Below are positions 12,151 through 25,984 of a stretch of 64,000 bases of DNA, in pieces. Origin of the DNA: Epiperipatus broadwayi (lineage: Eukaryota; Onychophora; Udeonychophora; Euonychophora; Peripatidae). The number at the start of each line of letters is the position of its first letter. The first letter of the stretch is position 1. The notes below the pieces were generated by a model. That model had not been told where the DNA came from, did not search any database, and was given only the letters and a program-made list of their open reading frames with translations. The position numbers were made by a program, and so were the translations under genes. The stretch covers positions 2,041,097 through 2,105,096 of the forward strand of contig JAQFVV010000151.1 in assembly GCA_028023455.1 (NCBI GenBank), given 5' to 3'.

Positions 12151-13663
12151 TTTAGTTTTTACATATTCCCATATATTTCTTCACCAAACCAAATTTAAAT
12201 TCAGATTTTAAAAAGAGAAGGGTTTCTTGTTGTATGAGTTAAATATGAGCTATGCAGAAGGACTATGTTCTGAATACCATGTTTTCATTTAATGCTATAT
12301 TTAGTGATGGAGCGTTTTTTTTGAAGGGGGTTGATGGGACAACTGCTATTGTTTTTATCACATCCTGTACTGGCCATATTAGTTCAAAGAGTCGAGGTGC
12401 ATTGTGGTTGATGGCATGATGTGATATGTAACAGCAACAGTACTACATCACCTCCCATGAGAATAAGCCTGCAGTTGTTATAAAATTGAGGCCTTAAAAA
12501 AATATATATTTATTGACATGATGTCACATTTCTATATAAATATGGAAGTGGCTTAGCCTGGGTTTAAAGCATTACAGTTTTTTAAAAATTTCCAAGTTAT
12601 TAGCTTGAATAATATAAAAAAGAAAAGATGATTGCTAGATGCATAAATATCTTAGTTCCAGCTTTGGATTCTAGACTTCATTGACAGGGGCAAAAACCAG
12701 GAAGCAACTGTTCTAGAGATGGGAGGATTTTATAGCATTATACCATTCAGTCTTCTCTGAACATTTCCAGTAGATGACTCTAGAGTAGAATGATGATGAT
12801 GCAGATTCTTTTTTCCGTTATGATGGAGTTACAACAACCCCATGGAAACTGGTTACTGTTGAATAAGGTACTAAGAGTTTTTGCAGAAAATGTCAACAAT
12901 TAAGAGTTAGGAGAAACTGCATCAAATTGATGTGTAGGACCTGCTTTTAGTAAGATAACCAATGATGTGACCATCACCACTCTAATGAGTGGCACATGTC
13001 ACATTATAAACTTTGACACCACATAAATATATTCTACATATCTATACAATAGCAGTATTAATTTACATATAATGTGCAAACTAAAAAAAGACTTAACTGA
13101 TAATAGTGTTTTTGTGATTATAAAATGCAGAAACAGCTTGTAATAATGGCAGATTAGAACTGGATTTTCTCTGTCAGATGAATTTTATTGTTAGGGTAAA
13201 TTAGCTCTTCCGCTCTTATTGGCTCAGGAAAGCATATAATAACAAAACAATAACAGTACCAAACTCTCCATATACGTCACAAAGGCAGTATAGTATGTTT
13301 TTTATTTTTAAAATATTTTTATTTTTTTAACTTGCAATGACAAACAAATATAAATTTAAAAATATGACTTAAATTATTAATTTACTATTTATCTAACTAA
13401 CAATTATTAAACAAGGATTTTTTTTTTTTTAAAAAAAAATTGAAATTAGCAATTTTGATAACATTAAAAAAAATCTTAGCTTGATTACTGGCAGGCTCTG
13501 GAGCACAAGATCCGTGGATCATGAATCAGCCTGTAACTTCCAATATTCAATTTTCTTAACAACTTCCTGAGCAATAAACCATTTGATTATTTTTTATCTA
13601 AAAGTCCATTAATCCTTCCAATTATGTACTCATGAATTGTAAAACCAGTTATTGTATAAATAA
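12151..13663. other. Non-coding DNA, no feature recognised
   Basis: It includes stretches with more G+C (12310-12490 and 12650-12860) that may be unclassified repeats, and a T12-A9 junction near 13420-13440. A tail sequence at 13485-13590 (ending AATAAACCATTTGATT) resembles those near 26940 and 61620. Confidence 0.4.
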
Positions 13664-13970
13664 TATTTTATTAAATCTATTTCATAGAACAAACATGTTC
13701 AAATATATTGCTAAGATACTTTACAAGCCAGATCCTTAAAGAATCATTTTTTAAATAAACTTATAAATCTGCCTATCTTTTGTTTCATCAATATCAATCT
13801 ATATTGTCAGGTAAAGGGTCTTTTATCTGACAAAATACATCGGCATTGATATACCCCAGAAGGTAAGCTTATTCACAGGTTTATTTAAAAAATGATTCTT
13901 TAAGGATCTGGCTTGTGAAATGTCTTAGTAATATATTCAAACGTATTTGTTCTGTGAAATAGATTTATAT
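13664..13970. mobile_element. Foldback MITE with about 95-bp arms
   Basis: Left arm 13664-13762 and right arm 13876-13970 are inverted to each other; for example AAGCCAGATCCTTAAAGAAT on the left matches the complement of ATTCTTTAAGGATCTGGCTT on the right. The spacer is about 113 bp. No frame is present. Confidence 0.75.
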
Positions 13971-14749
13971 TCCTAATGTTATATATTTCATCAGCCGTGA
14001 AATCATTTAAATGCTCATTAAAGTCATTAGTCTAAAATTTGACTCCATTTAGAAATATTGTGTGGAAATATGGAACGTTTTCATCATTTTAAATTCAAAT
14101 ATTTATGACTCGTTATCAAAAGCAACAGACATACAATACATAAAATTTTACAAAGTTTGGGAAGTAGCCGGAGATATGGAAAAATACTGATGTACTATAA
14201 ACAGATAAAAAACAAGCACTACTCTGAGATGAAAATGTTGTTCTGCACAGTTCTTAGACTCAGACGTCAAGCGTCTTTTGCTGAAAACCTTGCAAAATAG
14301 CAAAGTGTGAATCACTTCTAATTGTTGTTTTCAGCCATTGAGTGCTTGCATAAGCAGTCATTCTTTAGGGATTACCACAGTCACTAGGCAGCTTGTTTTA
14401 AAAAAATAGGAAATTAAGTAATATAACTTTTCACAGAGTAATATACAATAAATAAGAACAATATAGAAAATTGCAAACACTGGTCACATATTAGTATCAA
14501 TTATTTCAAAGGCTTACATTAATAAAATAAAACCAGTGATTTGTACAAACATTTAGTTTGATTTTTGATGTGGATAATTAAATCAGGAATGCAAGCAGCT
14601 ACATGGATAATTTTTAATAGTCCAGTAATAATAGTTCTTGGTATATATATTTAGATTTCCTGACTGCCCTCCTTTTTTTCTGGAATTTTTTTAAATTTCT
14701 AACTCTCTCGAGTATTTAATTTTTATCAGGTTAATATGCAGCAGTTTAC

Positions 14750-16270
14750 AAATCGCTATATTAATTAACCTTCTTCTCTTTTTTTTAAATCACTTTAATC
14801 CTCTTATAATCTTTTGTATTTTAAAATTGTTCTAATTCTTTTCTAGATTCTAATTTAACAAGTAGTAGTGTAATATATATTTTCATTTGCAAGAGGACTT
14901 TTATGATGTTTAATATATTTTTAATGTTTCTACTCTTATATATGCAATTATCTCCCTCTGCTCCAGAGATCTAAAGATTTTCTTTTCACTTAAACAGTGA
15001 TATACTGCTTCCTCTTCTACTTTCTTGTTTACAGTGATATTGCTGGCTTATTTTTCATCTGTGGTTTTTACTTTTTTTTAATCAGTGCTTGCCTTGTTTC
15101 GACAAGTCTCACATCTTTTTAATATACCTTTTAAAATCACTGTTAAGACCTGCCCACCTTATATAATGATGAGTCAACATTTTAGCTCTTATTACGCTAA
15201 AATGACCCTGGTGAATCATATCTAAAATTCTATTTCCTCTCTTTTCTGGTAACTATTCTCAATCACCCATTACCATACACCCTTGAACAGTGGAGAGATT
15301 TTTCTCTCCATTACCAAAAAGAAGTGTGCAGTTTCTTTGAATATTTGCAGTGGCAATGATTTCTGATTCACTTCTATAATTGTTGATGCCCTGGATTTTC
15401 ATCGTCCATCTAGCTAGTATTTTGCTGACGATTACTAGTGATTTCTATGAATCTATAATTTATTTTTATTTCTTCAGGATATAATTCTAAATTGTCTGCT
15501 ATTTATGAAGAATTCCTATAGGATATATTGTTTCCCTTGTCTTGTTTTAGTTTGCAATTATATTCTAATAAAATATTGCATTGTCTCACCTAATGTAACT
15601 TTTATTATCTACTATGATCCATAAATTTCAGATATTAAAGAGGATCTCCTTTGTTAATGATCCTGAAGCATAGGTGATCAGTCTTTCATCCTCAGAAGTA
15701 TGATATTGCGTAGCACTTCTGCTCTATATTCTGAAGAGTTTGTAATCAGTAAGATATCCAGATCATTGTTATAATGTGCAAGAACATTTTTTAAAAAGTC
15801 AGTAATGATTTGATTCATTTGTAAGCATTCGCATGCTCTCTATTCCTCTTACCATTTTTCTCTTTCTTGAGCATTTCATATAATTCATCAAGGAAATTAC
15901 CAAAGAACTTGACCAATCCAAGAAAATCTTGGAATGGTTGTAGGTTCTTAGGAAATGGTGCAGTCACAATTACTCTAATTTTCTCTGGCACCGATCATTT
16001 TCTCTGATCTGAAATAATATGCCCTAGAAAGTCAATTTTCTTAGCTTCTCAAATGCATTTTTCCCAATTTAAATGTCTTTCAAAATTTTTTCAACTTTGT
16101 GAATACATTCAACATTCATTGTTTTGGCTCTATCTTCAAGTTTGCAGCTTCTATTTGATCAAAAAGTATTAGGAGCTTTTGTTATTCTGAAAAAAGTCTG
16201 TTGTATCTGAATAGTCTTTTATGAATGATTGATGTCAATACTCTGGCATTCTCTTCATTATCAATAATAA
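14750..16270 (-). pseudogene. Ty3-like retrotransposon pol relic (RT end, RNase H, integrase zinc domain)
   Basis: Minus-strand pieces in pol order from right to left. Near 15860-15990 is a PFPKNLQPFQDFLGLVKFFGNFL stretch in part, the conserved thumb end of Ty3-type RT. Near 15690-15740 is a remnant of the RNase H SRTL-type segment. At 15105-15210 is the integrase N-terminal zinc domain: the two histidines in HQGH, then YIRWAGLNSD, then after a frameshift the two cysteines in CETC. Many stops and frameshifts separate them. I could not define its LTRs. It is a different, more decayed copy than the element at 43.8-49.2 kb. Confidence 0.55.
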
Positions 16271-16431
16271 ATACAAAAACATATCCTGATCGATATCTGT
16301 TATGAAATAGTAGTTAATTTTATGTAATTCCGGATGTAAATATTTTGTATTTAGTATTAAAGTAAAAGTACAGTTGAAAGAAACTTGTTTTTGCAAAGAA
16401 ATTCTTTAATTGATCAATATATATGTACACA

Positions 16432-17206
16432 TCTTGTCCCAGTAAAAAAGTGACTGGTGATGTGATGTACTGTGACTTCTCCTTAAACGGAGTCAGAAAT
16501 CTCTCAGCAACTATGCCCAAAGTAACCTGTTAGCCACTTTACCTTCCCCTTCCATATCCACCCTAAGCTTTCCCATATCCTGCTCCATCCTATTTCCACA
16601 ACATAATCTTTGTCAACTCTTTGGCCTTTATATCTAAATCTCCCTTATCTTTTCCCAAACCCAGCATAAAAACCAATAACCCACTTTCTGTATAATCATG
16701 TTGTTCTCTCTCCAATCTGCTGTGGTGCCATCTCTGAATCAATGTGGGTATTATGTAATGACATAGTTTAGCTATTGACCACAAAAATTTTAAGGCACTA
16801 GCATGTTTGAACCATGAATTACAACATAAAATTTGACATTGTATTTTGTACCTTCATCAGCCATGTTTGATACTTCCCTTTCCTTTACAAAATCTTGCAA
16901 ACCACTTAAAAATATTCTTCTGACTCATGGCTTCACCAACATACATAGTATGAATCATTTCAAAAAATTCTATAGCATTTTGCCAATTTAAAAACAAAAA
17001 TTCATTATGCATTGTTCTATCATGGGTGAAGCTGTAAACCATAATCACATTTTACATCATAATGCATGATGCAGACATGTTAGCACCTTAAAATTTTTTA
17101 TGGCAAATAACTGAACTATGTCGCTAAATAACAGATTCATGGATGCAGAGACTGGACAGCAAGCAGCTTGAAGAGAAAACCAGTCACTTTTTCACTGGGA
17201 CACACT
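16432..17206 (-). mobile_element. Mariner-like short element with a LINE inserted in it
   Basis: Inverted ends: TGTCCCAGTAAAAAAGTGAC at 16436 and the near complement at about 17184-17202. The minus strand from about 17048 encodes the same N-terminal transposase domain as the element at 2.1-2.6 kb: EFLFLNWQNAIEFFEM, then GEAMSQKNIFKWFARF, then a K-G-K-G region, and no catalytic domain. Directly inside the left end a 270-bp LINE 3' end (16458-16730) replaces the sequence seen in the other copy; after it the two copies align again at ATCTCTGAAT. Confidence 0.6.
16458..16730 (-). mobile_element. LINE 3' end, copy 2, nested in the mariner derivative
   Basis: The minus strand encodes the last residues of ORF2 (TESGLLVFMLGLGKDKGDLD and following IKAKELTK), matching copy 3 at 38982-39236, then the shared 3' untranslated region and a CATCA-type tail abutting the mariner end. 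It is 5'-truncated, as is usual for LINE insertions. Confidence 0.7.
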
Positions 17207-19871
17207 TTGTGGGTGTATTTGCATTATAACCAAGACTAGGTTTATATATCTAGCCAATAGAATATGACATTTATACAGTGATGCAGTCATCATCATCGAT
17301 TTTGTTATTTCTGCAAAGCTCTTAACACTTTATTATCTTTTGTAGAACATTGTTAGAAATTTTCCATTGGGAGGGGGATGTCTGTGAGATTTTTTTTCCC
17401 CGAAGGGATATTTTCCTATCCGAATTTAATAAGTTCTGATGCTTGAAGCCACATTATAGCACAATGAAATTCTTTTCCATACGTTTATTGAAAGACTTCA
17501 TGATGCCATAAATGTCGCAATTCCCCCAATCTTGGTTCAAATTTGGTTGAAACATAATTTCAAGTCAATGAAGATTTCTCAAACAAGGTTAGGATTTTTT
17601 CCCCCAGGTATCTAGTCCAAAAACAAACTAACTGTCCATTCAGTTACTGGTCAGTAAATAGGTATCTAGTTATTATTAGTTAGCAGATAAATCATAAAGG
17701 CCTAACCAACCAGATTTGATTCAACTTGGGTAGTAAAATCTGCTTCACTATTCCTCTTTTGGAAGGGTATTGGAGAAGCTTTTTATCTTTTGTTTTTTCT
17801 TCCACACTATCTATTATTGTAAACACGTTAAGTTAAAACACTTAAAATATGAAAAGGTGCCATATATGAATAAGCCAAAATATGAAAATTGAGCCATATA
17901 TAAAGTGCAGGCAACAATATGTGTGAGAAAGATAGGAAAAATTTGAAAAATAAAAAAAAAAAATTTGGAAATAATTTAATAAGATTTTCAAACTATTCAT
18001 TTAGATAATTATTAAAAAGTTTGCTTGATTGAAGATTGAATTTTTACAAAGCAGCTGGAAGTCTCTGAAATCATAATCCTGAATTCCTGTTTTATTTTTC
18101 ATCTTTCACGGATCAACTAAGTCAACATTTCTGAATATGTAATTTGTAATATGTTTTGTGATTATCTGAGTGATAAAGCAACTAACTTAAGAACTATATC
18201 CACTGTTGTTCAAATGTCATATGACCTATCATGCAATTAACCATTTGATTATTTTGTAATATTATATATTTATAATTGCTTCTTTTTTTTTCAGAATACT
18301 GCTGATCATTTCTGCAGCTGATTTACATCATTTTCTGAAGCGAAGACAAATCTTATTTATATTGTTTTATAGTTTATATATATAGAGAAAGAAAGAAAAA
18401 AACAAATTAAATTGTAAAATAGTCTTTGATTGCTATTTCCTGTTGTTGTTGTCATTTCTTTTTTGTATATTATGAAAAAAAAAAAAATCAATGTAAAAAG
18501 TTTAAAAGAAATAATTTATCTAACCTTTAGATATCGAAATCCTAGATAATCTTTTACGACTGCAGGTATTCAAACTCAGGTAACATTAAACATATACATC
18601 ATGTTTCATTTATAATCGCGAAATCTGATTTTTTTTTTTTAATTTCATACCTATACTTATTGTTTTTTAAATCACTATTGTAAATTCATATTTTATTTAT
18701 TTCTTCATTCATTCATTTTAAAAACGTAGAAAATTTTTCAACTGTATTTTATATTCCGACTTATGTTCCATTGGTGTACTTCAGTTCTCTTGCTTCCAAT
18801 AATATTAATTTTTTTGATATCTATTTTAAGTTGTCAATATTTATAGGATTGTAAGTTTGAGAATAAATCCTGCATTATAAATATTTTTTTTTGTCTTTTA
18901 AAAATTTTTTTATTTACTACGATAAAACTCTGCATAATTATCATAAATATAAATTTAATTATTTTTTAAAAAAATCAAATAGTCACTTTGCTTGATAAGT
19001 CACATGACATTAGAATACCAGAATTGATTGATAGGTTGACTCAGCTTTAATCCGGGTATTTAGATTTAGAGTTTGTTATTCCATCACGGTGCAAAATCTC
19101 TCGGGACATTTAATTATTAATTAAGAATTTTAGTTTATATTTAAAAAAGACAATATCATATAATACTGAAGAAGATTAAGATTGCTGGGCAATCAAAACT
19201 GTAAAAGAGGGTGGTAAATAAAGCACTGTGTATCAGTAATAAAGTGCATGGATGATTTAGTATTATATGGTATACATTTGGCAATGCAATAAGTAAGAGT
19301 AATTATTATACTTCTTGAAGAAGATAAAAAAGAAAATCATATGCTTATAAAACGGACATTTAATAAATAGAATTTGTTTTATTGCTGTTGTCATCAGTCT
19401 TTAAAAAGAGGCTGGATAAATGTTTCTTTTGAAATGTTGAATTTCTATGTTATAGAATCATGAAGGTTTTAGAAATGTAGATTTAAAGAAGAATGGAAAA
19501 GATTGGTTGGAAGGGTAGATTCAATATTATTGGATTGTTAGTGAAATGGAACAGAAATTATTCATTAATTGCTCTTGTATATTGTAATTGAAATTTTACT
19601 TTCAAAATTGAACGTTTATTCACACCCAAAACGGATTTGCAAAATATACATATCAAATTCAAAATTTCAATCATAATTCACAACCATGGAATTACATAAA
19701 AACTAACATTGAGTATTTCTATTACATTAAATATTTTAAATTACAGTTTTCTCTGTTAAATCCAGTATTCCCTCTATGGGTCATATCAACTGTCTAGACA
19801 AAATATTATTATATACAATTCAATTAAATTCTTATCTATATAATCTCCCTTTCTCTAGATGAACAAATTTT
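17207..19871. other. A+T-rich DNA, no gene recognised
   Basis: Open frames are short. At 19162-19200 one copy of the hairpin-tail motif (GAAGATTAAGATTGCTGG then CAATCAAAACTG) appears. The rest shows only homopolymer runs. Confidence 0.45.
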
Positions 19872-20144
19872 AATTTATACATAATTTGTTTTAAACTTAT
19901 CAAAATTGAACTTTTACATCTATTTATAACATGGCTGTTCAATTCGTCAAGACAAAATCATAGATGTAACCTATTTGTTACATCTGAGTAACTTCAAACC
20001 ACAACACAAAAATTTATACATAATTTGTTTTAAACATCAAAATTGAACTTTTACATCTATTTATAACATGGCTGTTCAATTCGTCAAGACAAAATCATAG
20101 ATGTAACCTATTTGTTATATCTGAATAACTTCAAACCACAACAC
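19872..20144. repeat. Two-copy tandem repeat, 139-bp unit
   Basis: Unit 1 begins at 19872 and unit 2 at 20011, both AATTTATACATAATTTG. They differ by a 3-base gap and a few substitutions. The near identity points to a recent duplication. Confidence 0.9.
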
Positions 20145-20549
20145 ATCTCAGTATTTTATTGATTAAGCACTATAACATTTAAAAAGAATACAATAAATAG
20201 AACAAATCTAATAAAAGATATAATTTTACAACAAACAAAAAATTTAAACCAAATTTCTTGCTCGTTAATATTAATCACCAATTGTACATCTTACCTTGAC
20301 TGCATTTCATTTCCCACTCTTGTAGCATCAATCTTCATGTAATAGTTCAGTTTCTAGATTAAATAACTTACTTAAGTTTTATTACTAAATCCATTTTATA
20401 CTAGCTCCATGTGCAGATTTATTACTTAACTATTTCCGGTATTTATCATTGACTTAAACTTATTAACGACCATGTTTGGTCTGTCAACTAACTCTGGCAG
20501 AATTTTTTATCATCAGCTTTGAATTCTTGTAATGAATCCCAAAAATCAT

Positions 20550-23519
20550 TTTTAATGGGTCAATATCTGTACTTTTTGCAAAGAGCAGTTCCAAATACTA
20601 AAGTTAATAAATGTTGCAAGTCTAATACATCCAAAAAATCCTTTCTTGACGGCCTTAATTAAATCCACACAGGCAGTCTCTTTGTTTGCAATGAACGATT
20701 TTAAAGTGTTGCACAAATTAATCCATGTTTTACATTCTTCCAATATATGTTCCGCTGTTTCCTCTCATTTTCTACACATTGAACAAATAGGGTCCATACT
20801 ATAGTTCCATCGATAGTGCAAGAAGGCAGCCGTAGGCAAGGCCCTGAAGTTGACCTTGATGAGAAAATCATATCTAGGCTCCAATTTTAGTCACTTAGTC
20901 AACCTCTAGAACCTTAGAATCCCAATTGGAAAATATATTTTCAATATTTGTCTTATTAGGGTTTATAGCATTATATGTGCCCCAATAATTCATTTTATTT
21001 TGAAATAGTGTTGAGGTGACACAGGTCTTGAAATTATCCAGTACCAGCTTCACCTATTGTTGGATCCAAAGATTACTCATTTTGGGAGATGATCGATCTG
21101 TAGGAATAATTTCTTGAGGTGGGATTGGACCTTCCATCTCTAGATTATTAATAAAAAGTTTGCATAAAATATTATGCGTGCTTTGCACTAAAAATGTCCT
21201 AATCGAGTGTAGGTCTAATCCATTTTGTTGTCTAGGTTTTTGCAGGAGGCTTAAGCTGGTAACAGGACTCTTTCCCATCCAACATAATTTCCTACATTGG
21301 GTATCAACATTCTTTGTAAAGGTTTTCATTGGAGAAAATCCTGCAAGGAAATATGGTATTTTTGGAAGCATGACTGCATTCATCAAGGCTACTTTCCCAA
21401 ATAGGGATAATTAGATTTTTCCCAGGAAAGCAACAAATTTCTCTATTTTAATTAGTAAAACATCTTGGATTTCTTTCCTCATTTTAAAAGGGGGGGGGCA
21501 AGATGGAATCCCAGGAACTTCTTAAACCTGCTGGAAATTTGCTTTCCGGTCCTAATCGACCATATGGCCGATTTATCCTCATTGTCCCTTGGACTGAATT
21601 CTAATTTGAATCAGTCCAAGAGCTCTCGAACCTTGTAAACACACATGAAGAGAGAAATACCATATCATCACATCCATATAGGAAATGTGATGGATGTTCT
21701 TCAGCAAAGGAATGTCTATCCCTTTAAGAGACGCCTTGACGCTTAACAGGAAGGGATTCACATAAGCTGTAAATAGGAGCATACTCAGAGGCGAGTCCTG
21801 AGAAATGGAGACAGGGCTAAAACCTGTAGTGACTCGTCCATCCAGAGAGAGAAACACTTCAAAATTTTGAAGAAGGTTATCATCCGGAGGCACTTTGAGT
21901 CCCTCCAAAACCCTTAAGAGTATGTCACCTCTGATGCAATTAAAGGCTGCAGCAAAGTCGAGCTGAACTGACTGGCTGAGACATTTTTTTCATCCATATG
22001 TGATCTATCAGGAGGCAAAATCAACTTACAGCATTGGCTGTTGAACTCCCCTTTTTGGAAAACTGATAGACGGGTTAAGATACATCAACCTTAATTAGGC
22101 CCTCAACTATATCAGTAGAGGGATACTTGATATAATCCTAAGATTCCCCAAGAACCCTCCAGCTTCTTGACCAAGAGAACCATGGCTATCATGTTAATAC
22201 CTGGAAGTTTCCAACTGCCATTTCCTTCATAATGGGTGCTGTAAATGCATTCAGATGAAGTAAGAGGAATCTGGGAATTCCCTGCAAACCAGAATGCATC
22301 TTCTCAGGCATCATGTTAATACTTTGAATAATCATACTTTCCGTAATTTTATGCGTTGGTGATTTCTCTACATTAAGAGTTTCTCTAGTAATCACTGTTC
22401 CTGGAAGTGGGAACTTCTCAGCATAATAAATTTTGGTAAGCATGGAAGTCCCAGCATATAAATTGCTGCCTAAATCACTCGGGTGCCTTAGCTTTCTGAC
22501 CAGACTGAGAGCCCACCTAAGGTAATCCCTAGTTCAACAGTGCTGATGGTGAGTAAATTGCCACATCTTGACTGAGAGGTACCTAGCAACCACCCTCTGT
22601 GTAGCTTTATCTTAGATTTTAATTCAATGATCAAGTTAATATTTCGGACTTCAAGTGGCAAACCAATCAATTTACCGGCTATTTTATTCATCTCTTCCCA
22701 ATGTGTATTGAGCCTCTGGATCTAATAGTACAATTATTTATTAATTTTTCCAAAATGTTGGTGAATTGCATCATATGCCACAAACTTATGTAAATTGATT
22801 TCATTAAATATGTAGGCCTCCGAAATCAATTTTTTAATTGAGTATTGATGTTAGCATGAGTCAACATCCTTATCTTTCTTGGGAGCTGGGATACCATTTT
22901 ACTAAAATCATTGCCATAGGACTTAAATTCAATTGAAAAGTGGTCTGAGAACACATAGCCGAAGCTCTGCTTTTAAGGTATTAATATTGGGGAGACAGCG
23001 GGTTTATCAAGGTTTTCGAATTTTCTATTATAAAATGAGAACGCTTTTTCCGGAAAAAGGTTACAACTAATTGGAGATATGTTGATTGACTGAATATATC
23101 TTTTTGAACATTTTCATAAGTGAGATTAAAATCAACTATTGTGGGAAAGTGGCTTGTGTTATGTATTGTATTAATTTATGAATTATTTCAGGCTACTTTG
23201 ATAAATATACATTAATTAGATTAAATGTAAAATTTTATAATTGCAATAAGACATATTGTCAACTTTAATGATTTTAAAGAAATTAATTGGCGACTTTGTT
23301 TAATATAATGGCAACCCCTCCCACAGCCACATTGAAGAAGGAATAATTAAAAAACCTAATGAGTTTATGCTCTCAATTTATTAGTGGATCAGTCTGGAGA
23401 TGCATCTGTCTCCCTAAGACAATATTGGGAGCCTGAGTTCTAAACCAATGCTCTTAAGTCAAATGCTCTATCACGAGAATTCAGATCCCTAATGTTGATT
23501 GATGTAATCTTGATCATGA
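20550..23519 (-). pseudogene. L1/Tx1-like LINE ORF2 (endonuclease and reverse transcriptase), dead
   Basis: Read leftwards from 23519. The start MIKITSINIRDLNSRDRAF is the opening beta strand of the APE-type endonuclease of L1/Tx1 elements, followed by an LRETDAS segment at the place of the usual Q-E-T-H. The RT lies around 21580-22500: QDSPLSMLLFTAYVNPFLLS corresponds to the PLSP-L-F motif, and SYMDVMIW stands where the catalytic Y-x-D-D box should be, so the second aspartate is lost. Further left are PKIPYFLAGFSPM and CRKLCWMGK, typical of the RT thumb region, and near 20780 a C-terminal C-x2-C ... H ... C knuckle. Numerous stops and frameshifts show it is inactive. Length is close to a full ORF2. 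Confidence 0.72.
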
Positions 23520-23779
23520 ATAATGAGGATTATGTCTTCAATGAAAAGTTCTGGACTTCATCAGTTATTACTCGCAGTTTTTTTAAGCTTATCTAATTCT
23601 ACCTCAAGATCTAGGATCAAGCCTGTCGCCTCTTGGTCAATAACTAAGGAGGATCCAGGTTCAATATATGGCTTATTCAGTCTGGTTTCATTGGTTTGGA
23701 ATAACTGTCAATTTTGCACTCAGAAATATCTTCAGGACTTGTCTCAATAAGGAAGTTTGCTAAACCTGGAGAGTTGAAT

Positions 23780-25700
23780 CAAGATGTTTTACCAGGTAGC
23801 AGATGAAATACAATTAATTGATCTGAGAAGTCTACCATACCTTCCATGGGCACATCTTCAAAATCTGAAATGGCTTTAGGAGATGCAGAGGTTGAAAACT
23901 TAAGTTTAAATTTTCCTATTTCTTTGAGGGAGTTCACCAATTCCACTTCTTGCTTTTTGACTCTTTGGGACTGATACTTGGAATTGATAGACCTCAGTTC
24001 TTCCATCGAAGAGCCGATATCACATGTAGAGAATCTTCTTAGAGTCCCAGATTAAGGAAAATTTGTTCCATTTGCTGCTCTTCTATTGCTTGATATCTCT
24101 GATCACTAAATCTCTCCTGTCACTTCTTTGTTCATCTCTTGAAACCACTGTAGGCCATGGAGCTTGTTGGATTTTTAAATTGACATCTGTGACTTCCCTT
24201 TTTTATAGCTCACACTAATTGCACTTCCTATCTGGGCATTTTCTCATTAAATGCCCATGCTGCTTACAATGAAAGCACTGTGGGCTATACCTCAGAATAA
24301 TGATCAGGTATCGGTAAAGGTGAAATTCCCTTTAGCAATATTTTAAATGCCACTATATTTGTCAATATCTAAATATTTAATTGACTATTGAAATTTCAAG
24401 ATCTTCCCAAAATGGCCAAGAATTTTTTGGAGGTCTGCAATCTCTAAATTAATTGCACAGTTGTGGCCAGTTCCCTCTATGCATATTCACCTATTAAGAT
24501 CAATTACTACCAGAAAAAGATTTGCCAACACTTTGATATTGTTCTTGAATGTTTCCTTGACAAACAAATTGTTAAATTATATAATTATGTATCTGTCATT
24601 CAGCTAGAATATTTTGTACATTGATTACCCAAGGCCCTGCTGTTTAAGGAGCCTATACAAATCATGGATAGGAAATTTAAAATATTAGGGGTACTTATCC
24701 ATGGTCGACATAAGAGCATTTTCATGCTTATAAGTCTGAAAAGATCTCGTAAGAACTGCTGGAATTGATGGGTTGAATTTTTCCGAGATTATTGAGTGTA
24801 AAACTCTGGGTTATTCCTGAGTTCCTCTATGATATTACTTTGAGTGACAGATGTAATTTCTTCCAACAAATGCATTAGCAAAAATTTGCAGTGATTTTAA
24901 ATTTTCATTTTGTTCATATCCTTTGGGTTTATATCATTTAAATTTTTTGAGCTACTATCAATGATAAATTTTCTCAGCATAGGACATTGGTTCAGTTCTT
25001 TTCACATTTTGAATGTCTTTTAGTCCATACCAATGGAACTTGCTTAGTAAAGTTTGAATTATTATTAGTTTTCAATGATGGAAAATTTGAATTTGACAGC
25101 AGATTAAAATTTCCCTGGAAATGATTCTGATGGTTATTTGTTTTGCCTTTAGAGTTACCATTCTGACTTCTTTGATTTTCTTCAGATTTTTGTGAGCCTA
25201 GAGTATTTTCAATAGGAAACTTTTTAAATTTTTTATTTGCAGCAGTATTGAATATACATTATTAGGTTTTGCCCCTTCTGAAATGTTTTCCTGATAAAAA
25301 CCATTTTTAAGGTCTTTTATGAAACTTTGTTTTTATTTATCTTAATAGATCATTTATAAAATCTTCATAAAATTGTTTATTTCTTGTTATTTCACTGGTC
25401 TGATTCATTTTGCTTTTATTTCCTGATTCATTTCTTCCCCGGATCTGAAAATGATTCTCTCCTGAAGTAGAAGGTTCAATTTGATGTTTTATATGGCCTT
25501 TTAGACTTTAAATGTCTATGTTCTATTTTATTTTCATTACCGTTTTCATTTAATGCTATTTTTTTAAAAATGTGATTTTTTCAATGGCCTACCTCTGCGC
25601 TGTTTTTCTTAAATCACCCTTCCCCTTCATCAGAAAAATCCGAACTGGTCTTAAATCAAAGATCTTATCCTCTATCATATCAGTTTTTAAAGTTGAGATT
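23780..25700 (-). pseudogene. LINE ORF1 of the same element, with a CCHC zinc knuckle
   Basis: It lies directly upstream (in element direction) of ORF2. At about 24235-24280 the minus strand gives CFHCKQHGHLMRKCP, a C-x2-C-x4-H-x4-C knuckle as in Tx1-type ORF1 proteins, which bind the element RNA. The part after it runs to the K/E-rich stretch ending at 23779. The region before it, to about 25700, is too broken to read as a single frame. Both ORFs together give an element of about 5.2 kb. Confidence 0.6.
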
Positions 25701-25984
25701 GAATTTAATTCCTGGCACTTTTTTTCCTTTGACAATTTTCCCCACTGCCTACAACTTCCGGCTCGTTGTGAAAATATCGTAACTTTTGGAAGTCATTGGC
25801 TTTTTCAATATAACTTTTTTGTTCTTTGGAGTTTTCATTTAAATTTTTTTTTTTTTATTAATGTTGTTATTTTTCATCATATTTGATTTGGTTACTTAAA
25901 GTTTTATAAACAGGAATATGTATGCATTTCATATAATGTGTGAAAAGCCAGTGTGACTTGATAGTACCTAATAATTTAAAAGAG

